A stretch of 64,000 nt of DNA from Cytophagales bacterium. Its GTDB lineage: Bacteria > Bacteroidota > Bacteroidia > Cytophagales > Cyclobacteriaceae. Within the stretch, counting starts at the first letter, position 1. Every line of letters starts with the position of its first letter. Both the position numbers and the translations under genes were made by a program. This document shows positions 7,723-17,195 of this stretch, piece after piece. The notes under the pieces are model-generated. The model saw only the letters and a list, made by a program, of their open reading frames with translations, had not been told where the DNA came from and ran no database searches. Where the stretch lies: positions 1 through 64,000 of the forward strand of contig JAFLBQ010000011.1 of NCBI GenBank assembly GCA_017303805.1, given 5' to 3'.

Positions 7723-9216
7723 ATGAAAAGGATGGGCACATTGCTCGCTGGCATTGCCATGGCTTTACCATGGGTTGTGCAAGCTCAAAGCTTTACAGAA
7801 ACTGCATTATTATTTAGTCGCACTCAAACCGGAGGAAGCGCGCGCATCCAAGGTATGGGTGGCGTGCAAACCAGCCTCGGTGGCGATTACAGTTCCGCAT
7901 TTTCCAACCCGGCAGGGCTGGGGATGTTCAACCGTTCAGAATTTACTATTTCGCCAGGGTTTTCTACGGCTAACCTGCAAAGTTCTTACTTCAACACCTC
8001 GGTATCAGAAAATAAAAGCAACCTTCAACTTCCGGGCTTTAGCATGGTTTTTCAAAACGATCAGGATGGCCGCAGCGGATTTTTAAGTGGCACCTTTGCC
8101 GTTAGTTACAACCGGGTTAACAGCTTTAATCAAACATTCAGTTACCAGGCTAACAACCCCACCTCGTCTATCATCTATTATTTTATTTCGGATGCGGATG
8201 GCTATGCCGCTTCGGCATTCAATACAAATGGCGCATTGAACAACACAGTTACCTGGTTGGGCTACCAGAACTTCTTGTTAGAGGAAGACCCTGATGCGGC
8301 CACGCATTACTATTCCGTTGTAGGCGGGTTTCCATTTCAATCTGAAAACGTGCAATACAAGGGGTACCAGGGCCAATGGAATTTATCGTATGGAGCTAAC
8401 TTATCCGACAAAGTTTTTCTGGGTGCCGGCTTGGGTTTAACCACGCTTCGGTTTAGTTCTAAAAAAACATTTCGCGAATCCTTTGAGGGTGAACCTCTCA
8501 ACTCGCTCTTGTTGGAAGAGAATCTGAACATCCGCGGCTCGGGCATAAATGCCACGTTGGGTATTATCGGAAGACCAATCGATTTGATACAGGTGGGTTT
8601 TTCTTATACTACGCCCACCCTTTACAGTATTACCGATGTTTACAGCGCCAGCATGGCAACCAACTGGAATAACTATGATTATTATCAAGACGGTAGCCAA
8701 TTTCTGAATTCCGTATCGGACCAGATAGATGAGGTGGTGTCGGAGTATTCTCTTAAAACACCCGGCAAGGTTAGCGTTGGGGCAGCCGTGTTTATTGGTA
8801 CCAATGGCTTTATTTCTGCCGATGTAGATTTCGTAAACTATAGCGGAGCCCGGTACTCTTCCGGGATTAGTGGAATTTCATTTTCTGGTGACAATGACGA
8901 CATCAAGAAATTATATCAACCCACCGCCAACTTTAGGTTAGGTGGTGAATTTCGGCATAAAAATTTAAGATTCAGGTTGGGTGGTTCTTATATGCCCGAT
9001 CCGTTTCGCACGGAACAAAATAATATCAACCGCGCTGTTACCAGCTACTCTGGCGGGGTTGGCTATCGCACTAAAAAGTTTTATGCTGATTTTGCATTGG
9101 TATTTGCAGAAGGCCAAAGCACCTACCGGCCTTACCGGCTAAATACCAATAGCCCGATCGTTAACCTGGATGGCACGCGCACTTTTGGAATGGTAACCTT
9201 AGGGTTCCCTTTTTAA
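7723..9216 (+). CDS. Outer-membrane FadL/OmpP1-like transport protein
   Basis: The 497-residue product has a signal peptide (cleavage near VQA-QS), followed by a FadL/OmpP1-type start: GGSARIQGMGGVQTSLGG and then SNPAGLGMF. Many alternating hydrophobic strands run to a C-terminal Phe (TLGFPF), as in outer-membrane beta-barrels. FadL-type channels carry hydrophobic compounds; Bacteroidota members are often labelled hemin receptor, but the substrate is unknown. The 3' end overlaps the convergent aroK gene by 18 bp. Confidence 0.82.
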   Translation: MKRMGTLLAGIAMALPWVVQAQSFTETALLFSRTQTGGSARIQGMGGVQTSLGGDYSSAFSNPAGLGMFNRSEFTISPGFSTANLQSSYFNTSVSENKSNLQLPGFSMVFQNDQDGRSGFLSGTFAVSYNRVNSFNQTFSYQANNPTSSIIYYFISDADGYAASAFNTNGALNNTVTWLGYQNFLLEEDPDAATHYYSVVGGFPFQSENVQYKGYQGQWNLSYGANLSDKVFLGAGLGLTTLRFSSKKTFRESFEGEPLNSLLLEENLNIRGSGINATLGIIGRPIDLIQVGFSYTTPTLYSITDVYSASMATNWNNYDYYQDGSQFLNSVSDQIDEVVSEYSLKTPGKVSVGAAVFIGTNGFISADVDFVNYSGARYSSGISGISFSGDNDDIKKLYQPTANFRLGGEFRHKNLRFRLGGSYMPDPFRTEQNNINRAVTSYSGGVGYRTKKFYADFALVFAEGQSTYRPYRLNTNSPIVNLDGTRTFGMVTLGFPF

Positions 9217-9717
9217 GGCTTGAACAATTGCAAGCAAATCGTTTGCGTGAAACGTTCCGCTAAGCGTATGATGGGCCTGGCTGTAGAACTGAACCCGCTG
9301 CGAACGCAGAAATTCAATCTTATCTTTTAACTCATCGGGAGCTAAGGTGGCCAGCAAGGGGCGTTCTTCCTTGTTGGAGTTTAGGATGCGGGTGGTGATT
9401 TCGCGGGTGGCTACATCTAAAAAAATGGTTATACCCGTTGCATTCATGTAATTCATAGTGTTGTGAAATACCGGGGCACCACCACCGGTGGCCATTACAA
9501 ACTCGCGGTTAGACTCGCTTAGCTGGCGCAATGTTTCGGCCTCCTGTTTTCTGAAAAAACTCTCGCCATATTGTTTAAAAATAATTCGAACAGACTGGCC
9601 CACGTATTTTTCAATCTCGGCATCCAAATCGATAAACGGAATGCGAAGTTGCTGAGCCAGTTGTTTGGCTAGGGTGGTCTTTCCACAACCCGGCAACCCG
9701 ATTAAGTAAATTTTCAT
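9199..9717 (-). CDS. aroK: Shikimate kinase
   Basis: This cytoplasmic enzyme phosphorylates shikimate at the 3-hydroxyl with ATP, a step of the aromatic amino-acid pathway. The 172 residues have the usual family length, with a Walker A GLPGCGKTT at residues 7-15, a substrate-binding DLDAEIEKYVG near 31-41, and MATGGGAPV near 75-83. The ATG overlaps the stop of the upstream DoxX-like gene by 4 bp (translational coupling). The 3' end overlaps the convergent FadL-like gene by 18 bp. Confidence 0.95.
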   Translation of the reverse strand: MKIYLIGLPGCGKTTLAKQLAQQLRIPFIDLDAEIEKYVGQSVRIIFKQYGESFFRKQEAETLRQLSESNREFVMATGGGAPVFHNTMNYMNATGITIFLDVATREITTRILNSNKEERPLLATLAPDELKDKIEFLRSQRVQFYSQAHHTLSGTFHANDLLAIVQALKREP

Positions 9718-10835
9718 TTTAGAAGGTCTAGCACGGTGCTGGCCGAAGGTATGTCGTTATGATGCCAATTGCCAAGCACGGTACCGTTTTTCCAAAGTGC
9801 CACCCCGGGGTTGGAACGAATGATGGTTTTTAGCACGGTGGCATCTGCGTAGTAATAAGGTACTGCCAATTGATTTTCGTGGCGGAACGCTTCCATAACT
9901 TCAGCCGCAGAGGACGTGAGCACAAAACAATCCACCTTACCCTCCAACCCACGGGTGAGCTCGCGCAGAGCAGCTATGTTCTTTGTTGATGCCTTTTTCA
10001 CATCGTACACAACTATCAACAACCGGTTGCCTTCAAAAGTATAGGGGGTCATGTCCTCCCCTTCCGGACTGCTAACGGAGTAATCCGTAATCTTCGGTTT
10101 AATTTTATCCTGGTTTACCACACGCGAAGAAATGTACTTGTAACCCTCGGCATCGGAGAGAAACTTTGTGTCGCGCACTTGTTTACCATCTTTCTCAAAT
10201 ACATACTCGATAATGGGTTGCTCTGGCGGTAGCATTTGTTGCGGAATGTTATTCCCAACTTTATAGGCCCGAAAATCGATGAAGGGGAGATGGCGGATGG
10301 CATAAACACCCAATGCCAAACTAATTACAACCGTGCCGGCAACCACCGCGGTGCCACTGGTTGCTTGCAGTGCCGCCTTATAACTTTTACGATACCAGAA
10401 TAAGTGCAGCACAAATACCATCAGAACAACATCTTTAATAAACGATTGCCACGGAGTGAGTTTAATGGCATCGCCAAAGCAACCACAGTCTGTTACCTTA
10501 TCGAAGTAAGCTGAGTAAAACGTTAGGAACGTAAAGAAGGTCATCATGAGCAATAACAGCCAGGCAGTAAGATTCATGCGCCAGAAAATAAGGATTGCAA
10601 TCCCTAACATTAATTCGAGCACGATCATCACCATGCCAATTTCGAGGGCCCAGGGAATAAAGTAGTGGAAAAACGACCCGAAATCTTCGGCAAACACTTC
10701 AAAGTATTCTTCCATTTTAATTTGTGTGCCAATGGGATCGTTCAGTTTGATAAGCCCGGAGAAAATCAACAGGCCACCGACAAAGAACCGCGAGAATTGA
10801 TCGATGATTTTCTTAGTAAATAGTCCATAGTCCAT
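9714..10835 (-). CDS. BT_3928-like membrane protein, DoxX/MauE-type with thioredoxin-like tail
   Basis: The 373-residue product has four or five N-terminal transmembrane helices (about 12-165) of DoxX/MauE type, with the motif DCGCFGD near residues 115-121. A predicted periplasmic C-terminal region (about 195-373) ends in a thioredoxin-like fold without a CXXC pair. The family is common in Bacteroidota and its role is unknown; a link to quinone or disulfide redox chemistry is only inferred. It is coupled to aroK by a 4-bp overlap. The ATG lies within a dispersed ATAGTCCATAGT repeat, so the true N-terminus is slightly uncertain. Confidence 0.85.
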   Translation of the reverse strand: MDYGLFTKKIIDQFSRFFVGGLLIFSGLIKLNDPIGTQIKMEEYFEVFAEDFGSFFHYFIPWALEIGMVMIVLELMLGIAILIFWRMNLTAWLLLLMMTFFTFLTFYSAYFDKVTDCGCFGDAIKLTPWQSFIKDVVLMVFVLHLFWYRKSYKAALQATSGTAVVAGTVVISLALGVYAIRHLPFIDFRAYKVGNNIPQQMLPPEQPIIEYVFEKDGKQVRDTKFLSDAEGYKYISSRVVNQDKIKPKITDYSVSSPEGEDMTPYTFEGNRLLIVVYDVKKASTKNIAALRELTRGLEGKVDCFVLTSSAAEVMEAFRHENQLAVPYYYADATVLKTIIRSNPGVALWKNGTVLGNWHHNDIPSASTVLDLLK

Positions 10836-10946
10836 AGTCGATAGTCTATTGTTTAGTTTGAAATTGCATATTTCATTTGAGTTTGTTCACCTATTTGGCT
10901 ATCGATTAAATACTTTAGACTATTTACTAAAGACTAACTACTACAC
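10820..10946. repeat. Intergenic low-complexity repeat, ATAGTCCATAGT family
   Basis: ATAGTCCATAGT occurs twice, overlapping, at 10820-10831 and 10827-10838, and the same 12-mer recurs at 45719-45730. Related words (AGACTATTTACTAAAGACTAACTAC) fill the rest of this gap. It resembles the AGTC/ACT-rich intergenic repeats seen in Cytophagales genomes. No gene is seen. Confidence 0.55.
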
Positions 10947-10953
10947 TCAACCA

Positions 10954-11496
10954 TCAGACCATTGACAGTTTAATCATACAAAACACCGCATAGTTGATCA
11001 TATCCTGATAGTTTGCTTTTACTCCTTCGCTTGCCAATGTTTTACCCTGGTTGTCTTCAATTTGTTTCACTCTTAACAATTTCATAAGAATTATGTCCGT
11101 CATGGAACTCACCCGCATCTCGCGCCAGGCTTCATCATAATCATGATTTTTATTTTGCAACAGGCTGAATGTTTCGCCTACGGCTGCATCGTATAGCGGT
11201 TCCAGTTCTTTAAAATTCAGTTCCAACTTGTCCGAGGCATCCAGCCGAAGTTGAATCATAGCAATAATGCAATAGTTAATAATGCCTATAAATTCATCTT
11301 TAATCGAGTCATCTACTTTTTGAGTTCCTTTTTCCTGAATGCTGCGAATGCGTTGCGCCTTAATAAAAACCTGATCGGTTATGGAAGGAAGTCGCAGCAC
11401 CCGCCAGGCCGTACCATAATCGTGGGTTTTGCTGGCAAACAATTCTTTGCACGTGGCTATCACCTGTTTATATTCGTGGGTTGTTTTTTCATTCAT
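10954..11496 (-). CDS. DUF1599 domain protein with internal duplication
   Basis: From the ATG at 11496 the product is 180 residues. It consists of two related halves: residues about 20-80 contain KTHDYGTAWRVLRLPS, and residues about 110-170 contain KNHDYDEAWREMRVSS. Each half ends in an INY-x-C/F-x-MI-x-L helix. This matches the DUF1599 family, widespread in Bacteroidota and tentatively linked to nucleotide-modification domains; the function is unproven. A longer frame from 11529 is possible but its extra residues look unlike coding sequence. The start codon overlaps that of folP on the other strand. Confidence 0.85.
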   Translation of the reverse strand: MNEKTTHEYKQVIATCKELFASKTHDYGTAWRVLRLPSITDQVFIKAQRIRSIQEKGTQKVDDSIKDEFIGIINYCIIAMIQLRLDASDKLELNFKELEPLYDAAVGETFSLLQNKNHDYDEAWREMRVSSMTDIILMKLLRVKQIEDNQGKTLASEGVKANYQDMINYAVFCMIKLSMV

Positions 11497-12343
11497 GGCG
11501 GTGCAAAATAAAATATTTTCAGTCAACAAAACACTGAATGTGCGGGGGCGCCTGGTTGATCTTTCCCAACCAAAAATAATGGGGATTCTGAACGTAACGC
11601 CCGATAGTTTTTATAGTGGCAGCCGCGTTACGGATTGCGATACGGCCATGCGCACCGTGGAGGCAATGGTAACTGCAGGGGCCGACATGGTAGATGTGGG
11701 TGGCTATTCATCGCGCCCGGGTGCCGATGAGATCCCGGAAACGGCAGAATTGAAACGCGTGGTGCCGGTAATTGAGGCGCTTCGAAAAAACTTTCCAACC
11801 CTTATTCTTTCTATCGACACCTTTCGCAGCGAAGTGGCAGAGGCTGCACTTTATGCCGGGGCTGATATGATTAACGATATTACTGGCGGGGCGGATGAAC
11901 GCATGTATGCTGTGGCAGCCCACGCGCATGCACCCTATGTGCTCATGCACATGCGGGGCACTCCGCAAACCATGAATCAATTAACTAACTACGAAGACCT
12001 GAATCGGGAAATGGTTGACTTCTTTGCGCTACGGCTTGAAAAAATCCGGCAGGCAGGCGTGCCCGATGTGGTGCTCGACCCGGGCTTTGGGTTTGCAAAA
12101 ACCGCAGCTCAGAATTTTAAATTGCTCGGAAACCTTGAGCGGCTACTCGTATTCGAAAAACCGTTGCTCGTGGGCCTCTCGCGCAAGTCAATGATTTGGC
12201 GAACTTTACAAACCAATCCCGATGAGGCGCTTACCGGCACCATTGCGTTAAACACCGTAGCGATACTGAAGGGGGCTTCCATTTTAAGAGTGCACGATGT
12301 AAAGCCGGCCCGCGAAGTGATAACATTGATGAGTCAATTATAA
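11495..12343 (+). CDS. folP: Dihydropteroate synthase
   Basis: The enzyme joins para-aminobenzoate to dihydropterin pyrophosphate to make dihydropteroate in folate synthesis, and is the sulfonamide target. Family signatures are MGILNVTPDSF from residue 29 (first pterin-binding loop), MVDVGGYSSRPG, SIDTFRSEVA, MINDITGG, LMHMRGTPQTM, LDPGFGFAKT and VGLSRKSM. Starting at ATG 11495 gives 282 residues, the usual length; the longer frame from 11429 would run inside the divergent DUF1599 gene and is unlikely. cdaA follows after 28 bp. Confidence 0.95.
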   Translation: MAVQNKIFSVNKTLNVRGRLVDLSQPKIMGILNVTPDSFYSGSRVTDCDTAMRTVEAMVTAGADMVDVGGYSSRPGADEIPETAELKRVVPVIEALRKNFPTLILSIDTFRSEVAEAALYAGADMINDITGGADERMYAVAAHAHAPYVLMHMRGTPQTMNQLTNYEDLNREMVDFFALRLEKIRQAGVPDVVLDPGFGFAKTAAQNFKLLGNLERLLVFEKPLLVGLSRKSMIWRTLQTNPDEALTGTIALNTVAILKGASILRVHDVKPAREVITLMSQL

Positions 12344-12371
12344 GAGCCCGGTTTTATTACCTTTGTTACCG

Positions 12372-13232
12372 ATGGTACTGGCATTTAAAATAGGATTTCT
12401 GGAGATAAGCTGGGTTGATCTGGTGGACATTGGCCTAGTGGCCGTCTTATTGTACCAGGTGTACAAACTTATACGTGGTAGTATTGCAGTTAAAATCTTT
12501 TTGGGCATCCTGGCGCTCTACCTTATTTATTTGATTGTGCGGGCTGCGCAAATGGAGTTGCTTACAACCATCTTGGGGCAATTTATGGGTGTGGGGGTTC
12601 TGGCTATGATTATTTTATTTCAGCCGGAGATTAGAAAATTTTTATTGCTGATTGGGCGCAGCACCGAAATCAATCGCGATAGCATTTTAAAAGGCCTGGC
12701 CCACTGGCGCACCGAACACCCGGAAGAATTTGACGTGCACGAATTAATGGAGGCCATCAAAACCCTGAAAGCCACGCGCACCGGGGCGTTGATTGTTTTT
12801 TCGCGCGATATAGAGCTAAAGTTTTATGCCGAAACCGGAGATGCCCTGGATGCCCGGGTAAGTAAGAAACTGCTACTTTCTATTTTCAATAAGAACACCC
12901 CGCTGCACGATGGTGCGATTATTATTTACAAAGGCCGCATTAAAGCTGCCCGCTGCGTTTTACCGGTAAGCGAAAATGATCATTTGCCCTCGCACTTTGG
13001 ACTTCGGCACCGATCGGCAATGGGCATGAGCGAAGTTACTGATACCCTCGTGCTGGCCATCTCCGAAGAGACCGGCCGTTTGATTCTGGCCCGCAATGGC
13101 AAATACTTGCGCAGCCTTAAATTAAAACAAGTGGAGCAACGCATTCTTGAATACCTGCACAACGAAGAACCCAAAACATGGGAAGAAATGCCGGAAGAAA
13201 GTGAACCGGTTGAGGAGATCAAGGCCCATTAG
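12372..13232 (+). CDS. cdaA: Diadenylate cyclase CdaA
   Basis: The membrane-bound enzyme makes c-di-AMP from two ATP. From ATG 12372 it has 286 residues: about three N-terminal transmembrane helices (residues 15-95) and a DAC domain with both signature motifs, HDGA at 179-182 and RHR at 212-214 (in GLRHRSAMGMSE). A TTG nine bases further upstream is possible but less likely. It follows folP by 28 bp and the two are probably cotranscribed, an arrangement seen in other Bacteroidota. No regulatory partner of the CdaR type is encoded nearby. Confidence 0.95.
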   Translation: MVLAFKIGFLEISWVDLVDIGLVAVLLYQVYKLIRGSIAVKIFLGILALYLIYLIVRAAQMELLTTILGQFMGVGVLAMIILFQPEIRKFLLLIGRSTEINRDSILKGLAHWRTEHPEEFDVHELMEAIKTLKATRTGALIVFSRDIELKFYAETGDALDARVSKKLLLSIFNKNTPLHDGAIIIYKGRIKAARCVLPVSENDHLPSHFGLRHRSAMGMSEVTDTLVLAISEETGRLILARNGKYLRSLKLKQVEQRILEYLHNEEPKTWEEMPEESEPVEEIKAH

Positions 13233-13349
13233 AAACAATGGGTAATGCTATCAGTTCGACAAAGGTTCTAGTAACACATAGTGAGTGTTTTGTATTGCAA
13301 GTTGTCACCTATCAGTTTTAAAATTAATCCGATCTAAATTTCATTATCC

Positions 13350-16300
13350 ATGAGCCGGATCTTACTTATTATCCTGGCATCGGCAACGGTAGCGCACAGC
13401 CAGTCGATCGAAACAATCATTCAGAAAGGCCATGAACTTGCCGTGGTGGCTGTGGCCATTAGCCCCGACAGTAATTATGTGGCAACCGCCAGCCGCGATA
13501 AATCTGCTAAACTTTGGGAGTTAAGTACAGGCCGGGAAGTGCGCAGCTTTCTGGGGCACCAGGCTTCGGTAATTGCACTTGATTTTAGTAGCGATGGAAA
13601 ATATTTACTTACCGGTGGCAACGATCGTACGGCAAGACTGTGGGATGTTAAAAGTGGCAAACAACTTTTAGCCATTGCCCTCGATGACACCGAATCGTAT
13701 AACAAGCGGTATGGCTCCGGCCAGGAACGCATCAATGCTGTAGCCTTCGACCCACATGGAAAGTACTTTGTTACCCTCGGGCAAATGGTGCACGTGTGGG
13801 AGTTTCCCAGCGGTAAAAAAATTACCTCGTGGATGGTAGCCCAGGGAAATCGCGGAGCGGAAAGTTTAGCGGTAAGTGCCGATGGACAATGGCTTGCCGT
13901 TGGCACCGATGCTACGGTAGATGTATATACCACCAAAGACTGGAAGCAGGTGCATACAATAAAACCCCGTGCCTACTCTTCGTGCGGTGGTTGTTTTGCC
14001 GATCAGGCATTTACCCCCGACAGTCGTTACCTAATTAAAGCCACTCAAAAAGAAGTTGTAAAGTACGACCTCGCCCAGGCCCGACCGGTTACTACGTTTA
14101 GTAAATCGATTGATGACGTTACTGCGGTGGACGCCAGCAAGGATGGAAAAAGAATTTTAACGAGTACAAAACAACTGGTAACCCTCTACAACGATAAGGG
14201 CGATTCGTTGTTCTCCATCGATCCACAATTGAAAGGCGAGATTACCCAGGCACGTTTTACCAATTCGGGCAAAGAAGTATTGGTAGCCTGCGACAACAAC
14301 ATTGTAATGATTTACAATGCAGCTACCGGTAAAAAGAAAAGTGAACTCACCGGCTTTCTCAATCAGCGCGATAAAGGCGGCCTGACCTACGACCCTAATT
14401 CCTATTGGGATTCTTACATAGCCCGGTATGTTCGGTATAAGAATAATCTTTTACTAAGTCGCGATGGCAAATCGCTTTTGAAAGGGAAGTTTGGCAACAA
14501 ACTTAAAAGCTGGGACATTGCCACCGGCAAACCGAAAATAGAATTTACCGGCCACGAAAAAGCTGCATTGTGCTATCAATACTCTGCCGATGGCAAAAAA
14601 TTGATAACAGGTGGTGGCGATGGCGCACTTATTTTATGGAATGTCGAAAAAGGCGATACCATATTCACGATCAAATCGTATCAGCAACCGGTGTTCGATG
14701 TACATTTCAACAGCGATGAGACGCTAATTCTTAGCAGCAGTTGGGACGGCACGGTTAAAATTCATGATGTAAAAACAGGTAAACGATTGCAGTATTTTGA
14801 ATTAAAGGAAGGCTCGGCCTATGTTTCGTTGTTTAGCAAAAACGATTTGTATGTGTTTACGGCTACGCTGGGCGATAATACCGATAAACTTCAGATGCGC
14901 GAAGTCGATTCGAAAAAAATTGTTCGCACGTTCGAAGGGCATACCGATGTGATCACCTCATTGGTTCAATCCAGAGATGGCAAGAAACTGCTATCGGCCA
15001 GCTGGGATGGTACCATCCGTTTGTGGGATGTGGCCACCGGTTTGGCAGAAAAAAAATTTACCGGCCACAAAGGCGCGGTACATGTGGCCTTGCTTAATAC
15101 TACCGAAACCGGAATTTACAGTGCCGGGGCCGATCGCATCATCCGCTTGTGGGATGCAAACAGCGGCAAGGTTTTAAAAACATTCGAAGGCCATGTGGCT
15201 GAAATAACTTCGTTGCTATTAACGCCCGATGAAAAAATGCTGATTAGCCACAGCCTGGACGGAGTAACCAAGTTTTGGGATTTAACAACCGGCAAAGAAT
15301 TTTTTGAACACATTCACTTTGGTGATAAAGAATGGATGGTAAAAAATCCGGAAGGATATTTTAATGGCACAGATGGCGCACGGCAATACATTCATTTTGT
15401 GGATGGATTAAAAACTTATGCCGTAGATCAGTTTTTCCATGAATTCTACCGGCCCGATTTGTTGCCGCGTATTTTTCAAAGTAGGGGTAACGAAAACCTG
15501 AAAGGGATTCAAGGTAAACTAAACAGCGCACCGCCACCCGGTGTAAAAATTGCAACCCTTCCGGGCGATGAAACCACACAAACCGAAGTATTGATTCGGC
15601 TAACTGATACCGGTAGCGGTATTGAATTCGTAAAACTTTTTCACAACGGAAAAAGTGTTCCGATAGAAAAATCAAAACTTACCCTGCCTTCACGCAAAGG
15701 CGAAAGCACCACATATCGCCACACATTAACACTCATAAATGGAACTAATACCATTACCGCCTCAGCAACCAATAAAGAAAAAATTGAATCCGACCCACAA
15801 TCAGTGGAGATTGTGGCCGATCACGGTGGAAAGAGCAGCACGTGCTACATCCTTTCGGTGGGAATCAATCAGTATAAAAATCCAAAGATGACCCTGAACT
15901 ATGCCAAACCGGATGCCGAATCGTTTGGTAAAGTATTAGATGAAAAAGGTAGTTTATTTAAGGGTCTTGAGTTACATACATTGTACGATGCAGATGCATC
16001 GCGCGCTAACATTCTGAAAAAGTTAGACGATCTGGCCGGAAAGATTCACCAGGAAGATGTGTTTATTTTTTATTATGCCGGGCATGGTAGTATGGTGGAT
16101 AACCAATTCTTTTTTATTCCTACGGAAAGCAGTCGCTTGTATGATTTAAGCGCGTTACAAAAAGAAGCAATTGAAGCAAGTGTACTTCAAGACAAACTGA
16201 AAAACATAAAGGCACTGAAGCAATTGATTGTTATGGACGCCTGTCAATCGGGTGCATCGGTGGAATTGTTGGCCACACGTGGAGCCGCAGAAGAAAAGGC

Positions 16301-16598
16301 AATTGCACAACTCTCGCGAAGTGCCGGCATTCATGTAATGGCTTCGGCTGGCAGCGAACAGTTTGCTACCGAGTTTGCTGAATTAGGGCATGGACTATTT
16401 ACTTACTTGTTAATTAAAGCCTTGCAAGGCGATGCCGATGGTGCACCTAAAGATGGAAAGGTTACTATCTACGAATTGAAATCCTACCTCGATGATCAGG
16501 TGCCGGAAATGACACAAAAATTAAAGGGCAAGCCGCAGTATCCCTACACATTTTCGCGTGGGCAGGATTTTCCGGTAGTGATTGAGAAGGAGAAGTGA
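13350..16598 (+). CDS. Secreted WD40-repeat protein with C-terminal caspase (C14) domain
   Basis: The 1082-residue product has a signal peptide (cleavage near AHS-QS) and a run of about a dozen WD40 repeats over residues 28-660, probably two beta-propellers; examples are AKLWELSTGREV and IRLWDVATGLAEKK. A linker with an Ig-like region (about 715-815) follows, then a caspase-like domain (about 825-1082). The catalytic dyad is visible: His912 in YYAGHGS and Cys965 in MDACQSGAS. Bacterial caspase homologues cleave after Arg/Lys or Asp; specificity here is unknown. Export makes a cytoplasmic death role unlikely unless the precursor acts before secretion. Confidence 0.9.
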   Translation: MSRILLIILASATVAHSQSIETIIQKGHELAVVAVAISPDSNYVATASRDKSAKLWELSTGREVRSFLGHQASVIALDFSSDGKYLLTGGNDRTARLWDVKSGKQLLAIALDDTESYNKRYGSGQERINAVAFDPHGKYFVTLGQMVHVWEFPSGKKITSWMVAQGNRGAESLAVSADGQWLAVGTDATVDVYTTKDWKQVHTIKPRAYSSCGGCFADQAFTPDSRYLIKATQKEVVKYDLAQARPVTTFSKSIDDVTAVDASKDGKRILTSTKQLVTLYNDKGDSLFSIDPQLKGEITQARFTNSGKEVLVACDNNIVMIYNAATGKKKSELTGFLNQRDKGGLTYDPNSYWDSYIARYVRYKNNLLLSRDGKSLLKGKFGNKLKSWDIATGKPKIEFTGHEKAALCYQYSADGKKLITGGGDGALILWNVEKGDTIFTIKSYQQPVFDVHFNSDETLILSSSWDGTVKIHDVKTGKRLQYFELKEGSAYVSLFSKNDLYVFTATLGDNTDKLQMREVDSKKIVRTFEGHTDVITSLVQSRDGKKLLSASWDGTIRLWDVATGLAEKKFTGHKGAVHVALLNTTETGIYSAGADRIIRLWDANSGKVLKTFEGHVAEITSLLLTPDEKMLISHSLDGVTKFWDLTTGKEFFEHIHFGDKEWMVKNPEGYFNGTDGARQYIHFVDGLKTYAVDQFFHEFYRPDLLPRIFQSRGNENLKGIQGKLNSAPPPGVKIATLPGDETTQTEVLIRLTDTGSGIEFVKLFHNGKSVPIEKSKLTLPSRKGESTTYRHTLTLINGTNTITASATNKEKIESDPQSVEIVADHGGKSSTCYILSVGINQYKNPKMTLNYAKPDAESFGKVLDEKGSLFKGLELHTLYDADASRANILKKLDDLAGKIHQEDVFIFYYAGHGSMVDNQFFFIPTESSRLYDLSALQKEAIEASVLQDKLKNIKALKQLIVMDACQSGASVELLATRGAAEEKAIAQLSRSAGIHVMASAGSEQFATEFAELGHGLFTYLLIKALQGDADGAPKDGKVTIYELKSYLDDQVPEMTQKLKGKPQYPYTFSRGQDFPVVIEKEK

Positions 16599-16768
16599 AA
16601 ATAGTTACTGGTTGCTGGTGCCTGGTTGCTGGTGTCTGGTTACTGGTGGAAGTAAGTCACTGATTACTGATTACTGATAACCGATTACCAATTACTAATA
16701 CATAAGTCTTTTACGTTATCCTCAGAAATTTCCTACCTTCGTACTCCATAAACCAACACGTATGTTGA
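16599..16768. repeat. Tandem low-complexity intergenic repeat
   Basis: Between about 16608 and 16690 the unit CTGGTTGCTGGTG recurs with variations and then shifts to ACTGATTACTGATTACTGAT units. Such short degenerate repeats are typical of intergenic DNA in Cytophagales. No gene is seen, and no clear terminator follows the caspase gene. Confidence 0.5.
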
Positions 16769-17194
16769 ATGGAAGAAGCAAACCCGGTTAAATTTTACCT
16801 TGCCAGGTATTTTTTCCTGGCGCTTAGCGCGCTTCAAGGACTGGCCTCAGCACTCATGCTCCTGCAATTTGGAGATTCACCCAAAGCCAGATTTGTTGCA
16901 TTCTCTCTCTTTACGCTCGCGTTAATTTTTTTCTCGTTGCATCTGCTTTGGTCTAAACACATCAGGCGCGTGGCCATCAGCAAAAAGAAAATTGAATTGA
17001 TTAAGCCCGGCAAAGAGAAGAGTTACGAGTGGGATGATGTAAAGAGTTTAAAACTCATCCCATTTCTCAACATGTATTCACTTAAGTTGAAGGGAAAGAA
17101 AAACAAAATCTATTTTTTACCAGCAGGTGATACACAAGCCATGTTCGGAATTTTTTCGGCTGATTCGGATTTGATTCCGAAGAAGGTACGGTAG
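16769..17194 (+). CDS. Small membrane protein, unknown function
   Basis: The 141-residue product has two hydrophobic segments (about 9-31 and 38-61), then a soluble C-terminal part (about 65-141) rich in Lys and beta-strand-like sequence (YEWDDVKSLKLIPF), reminiscent of a small PH-like domain. I recognise no named family. It stands alone between the WD40-caspase gene and a broken gene on the other strand. The start ATG fits the beginning of the first helix. Confidence 0.7.
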   Translation: MEEANPVKFYLARYFFLALSALQGLASALMLLQFGDSPKARFVAFSLFTLALIFFSLHLLWSKHIRRVAISKKKIELIKPGKEKSYEWDDVKSLKLIPFLNMYSLKLKGKKNKIYFLPAGDTQAMFGIFSADSDLIPKKVR

Positions 17195-17195
17195 G

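Noticed and set aside
11429-11494. Extended N-terminus for folP
   Set aside because: It would overlap the start of the divergent DUF1599 gene, and the added residues do not resemble dihydropteroate synthases.
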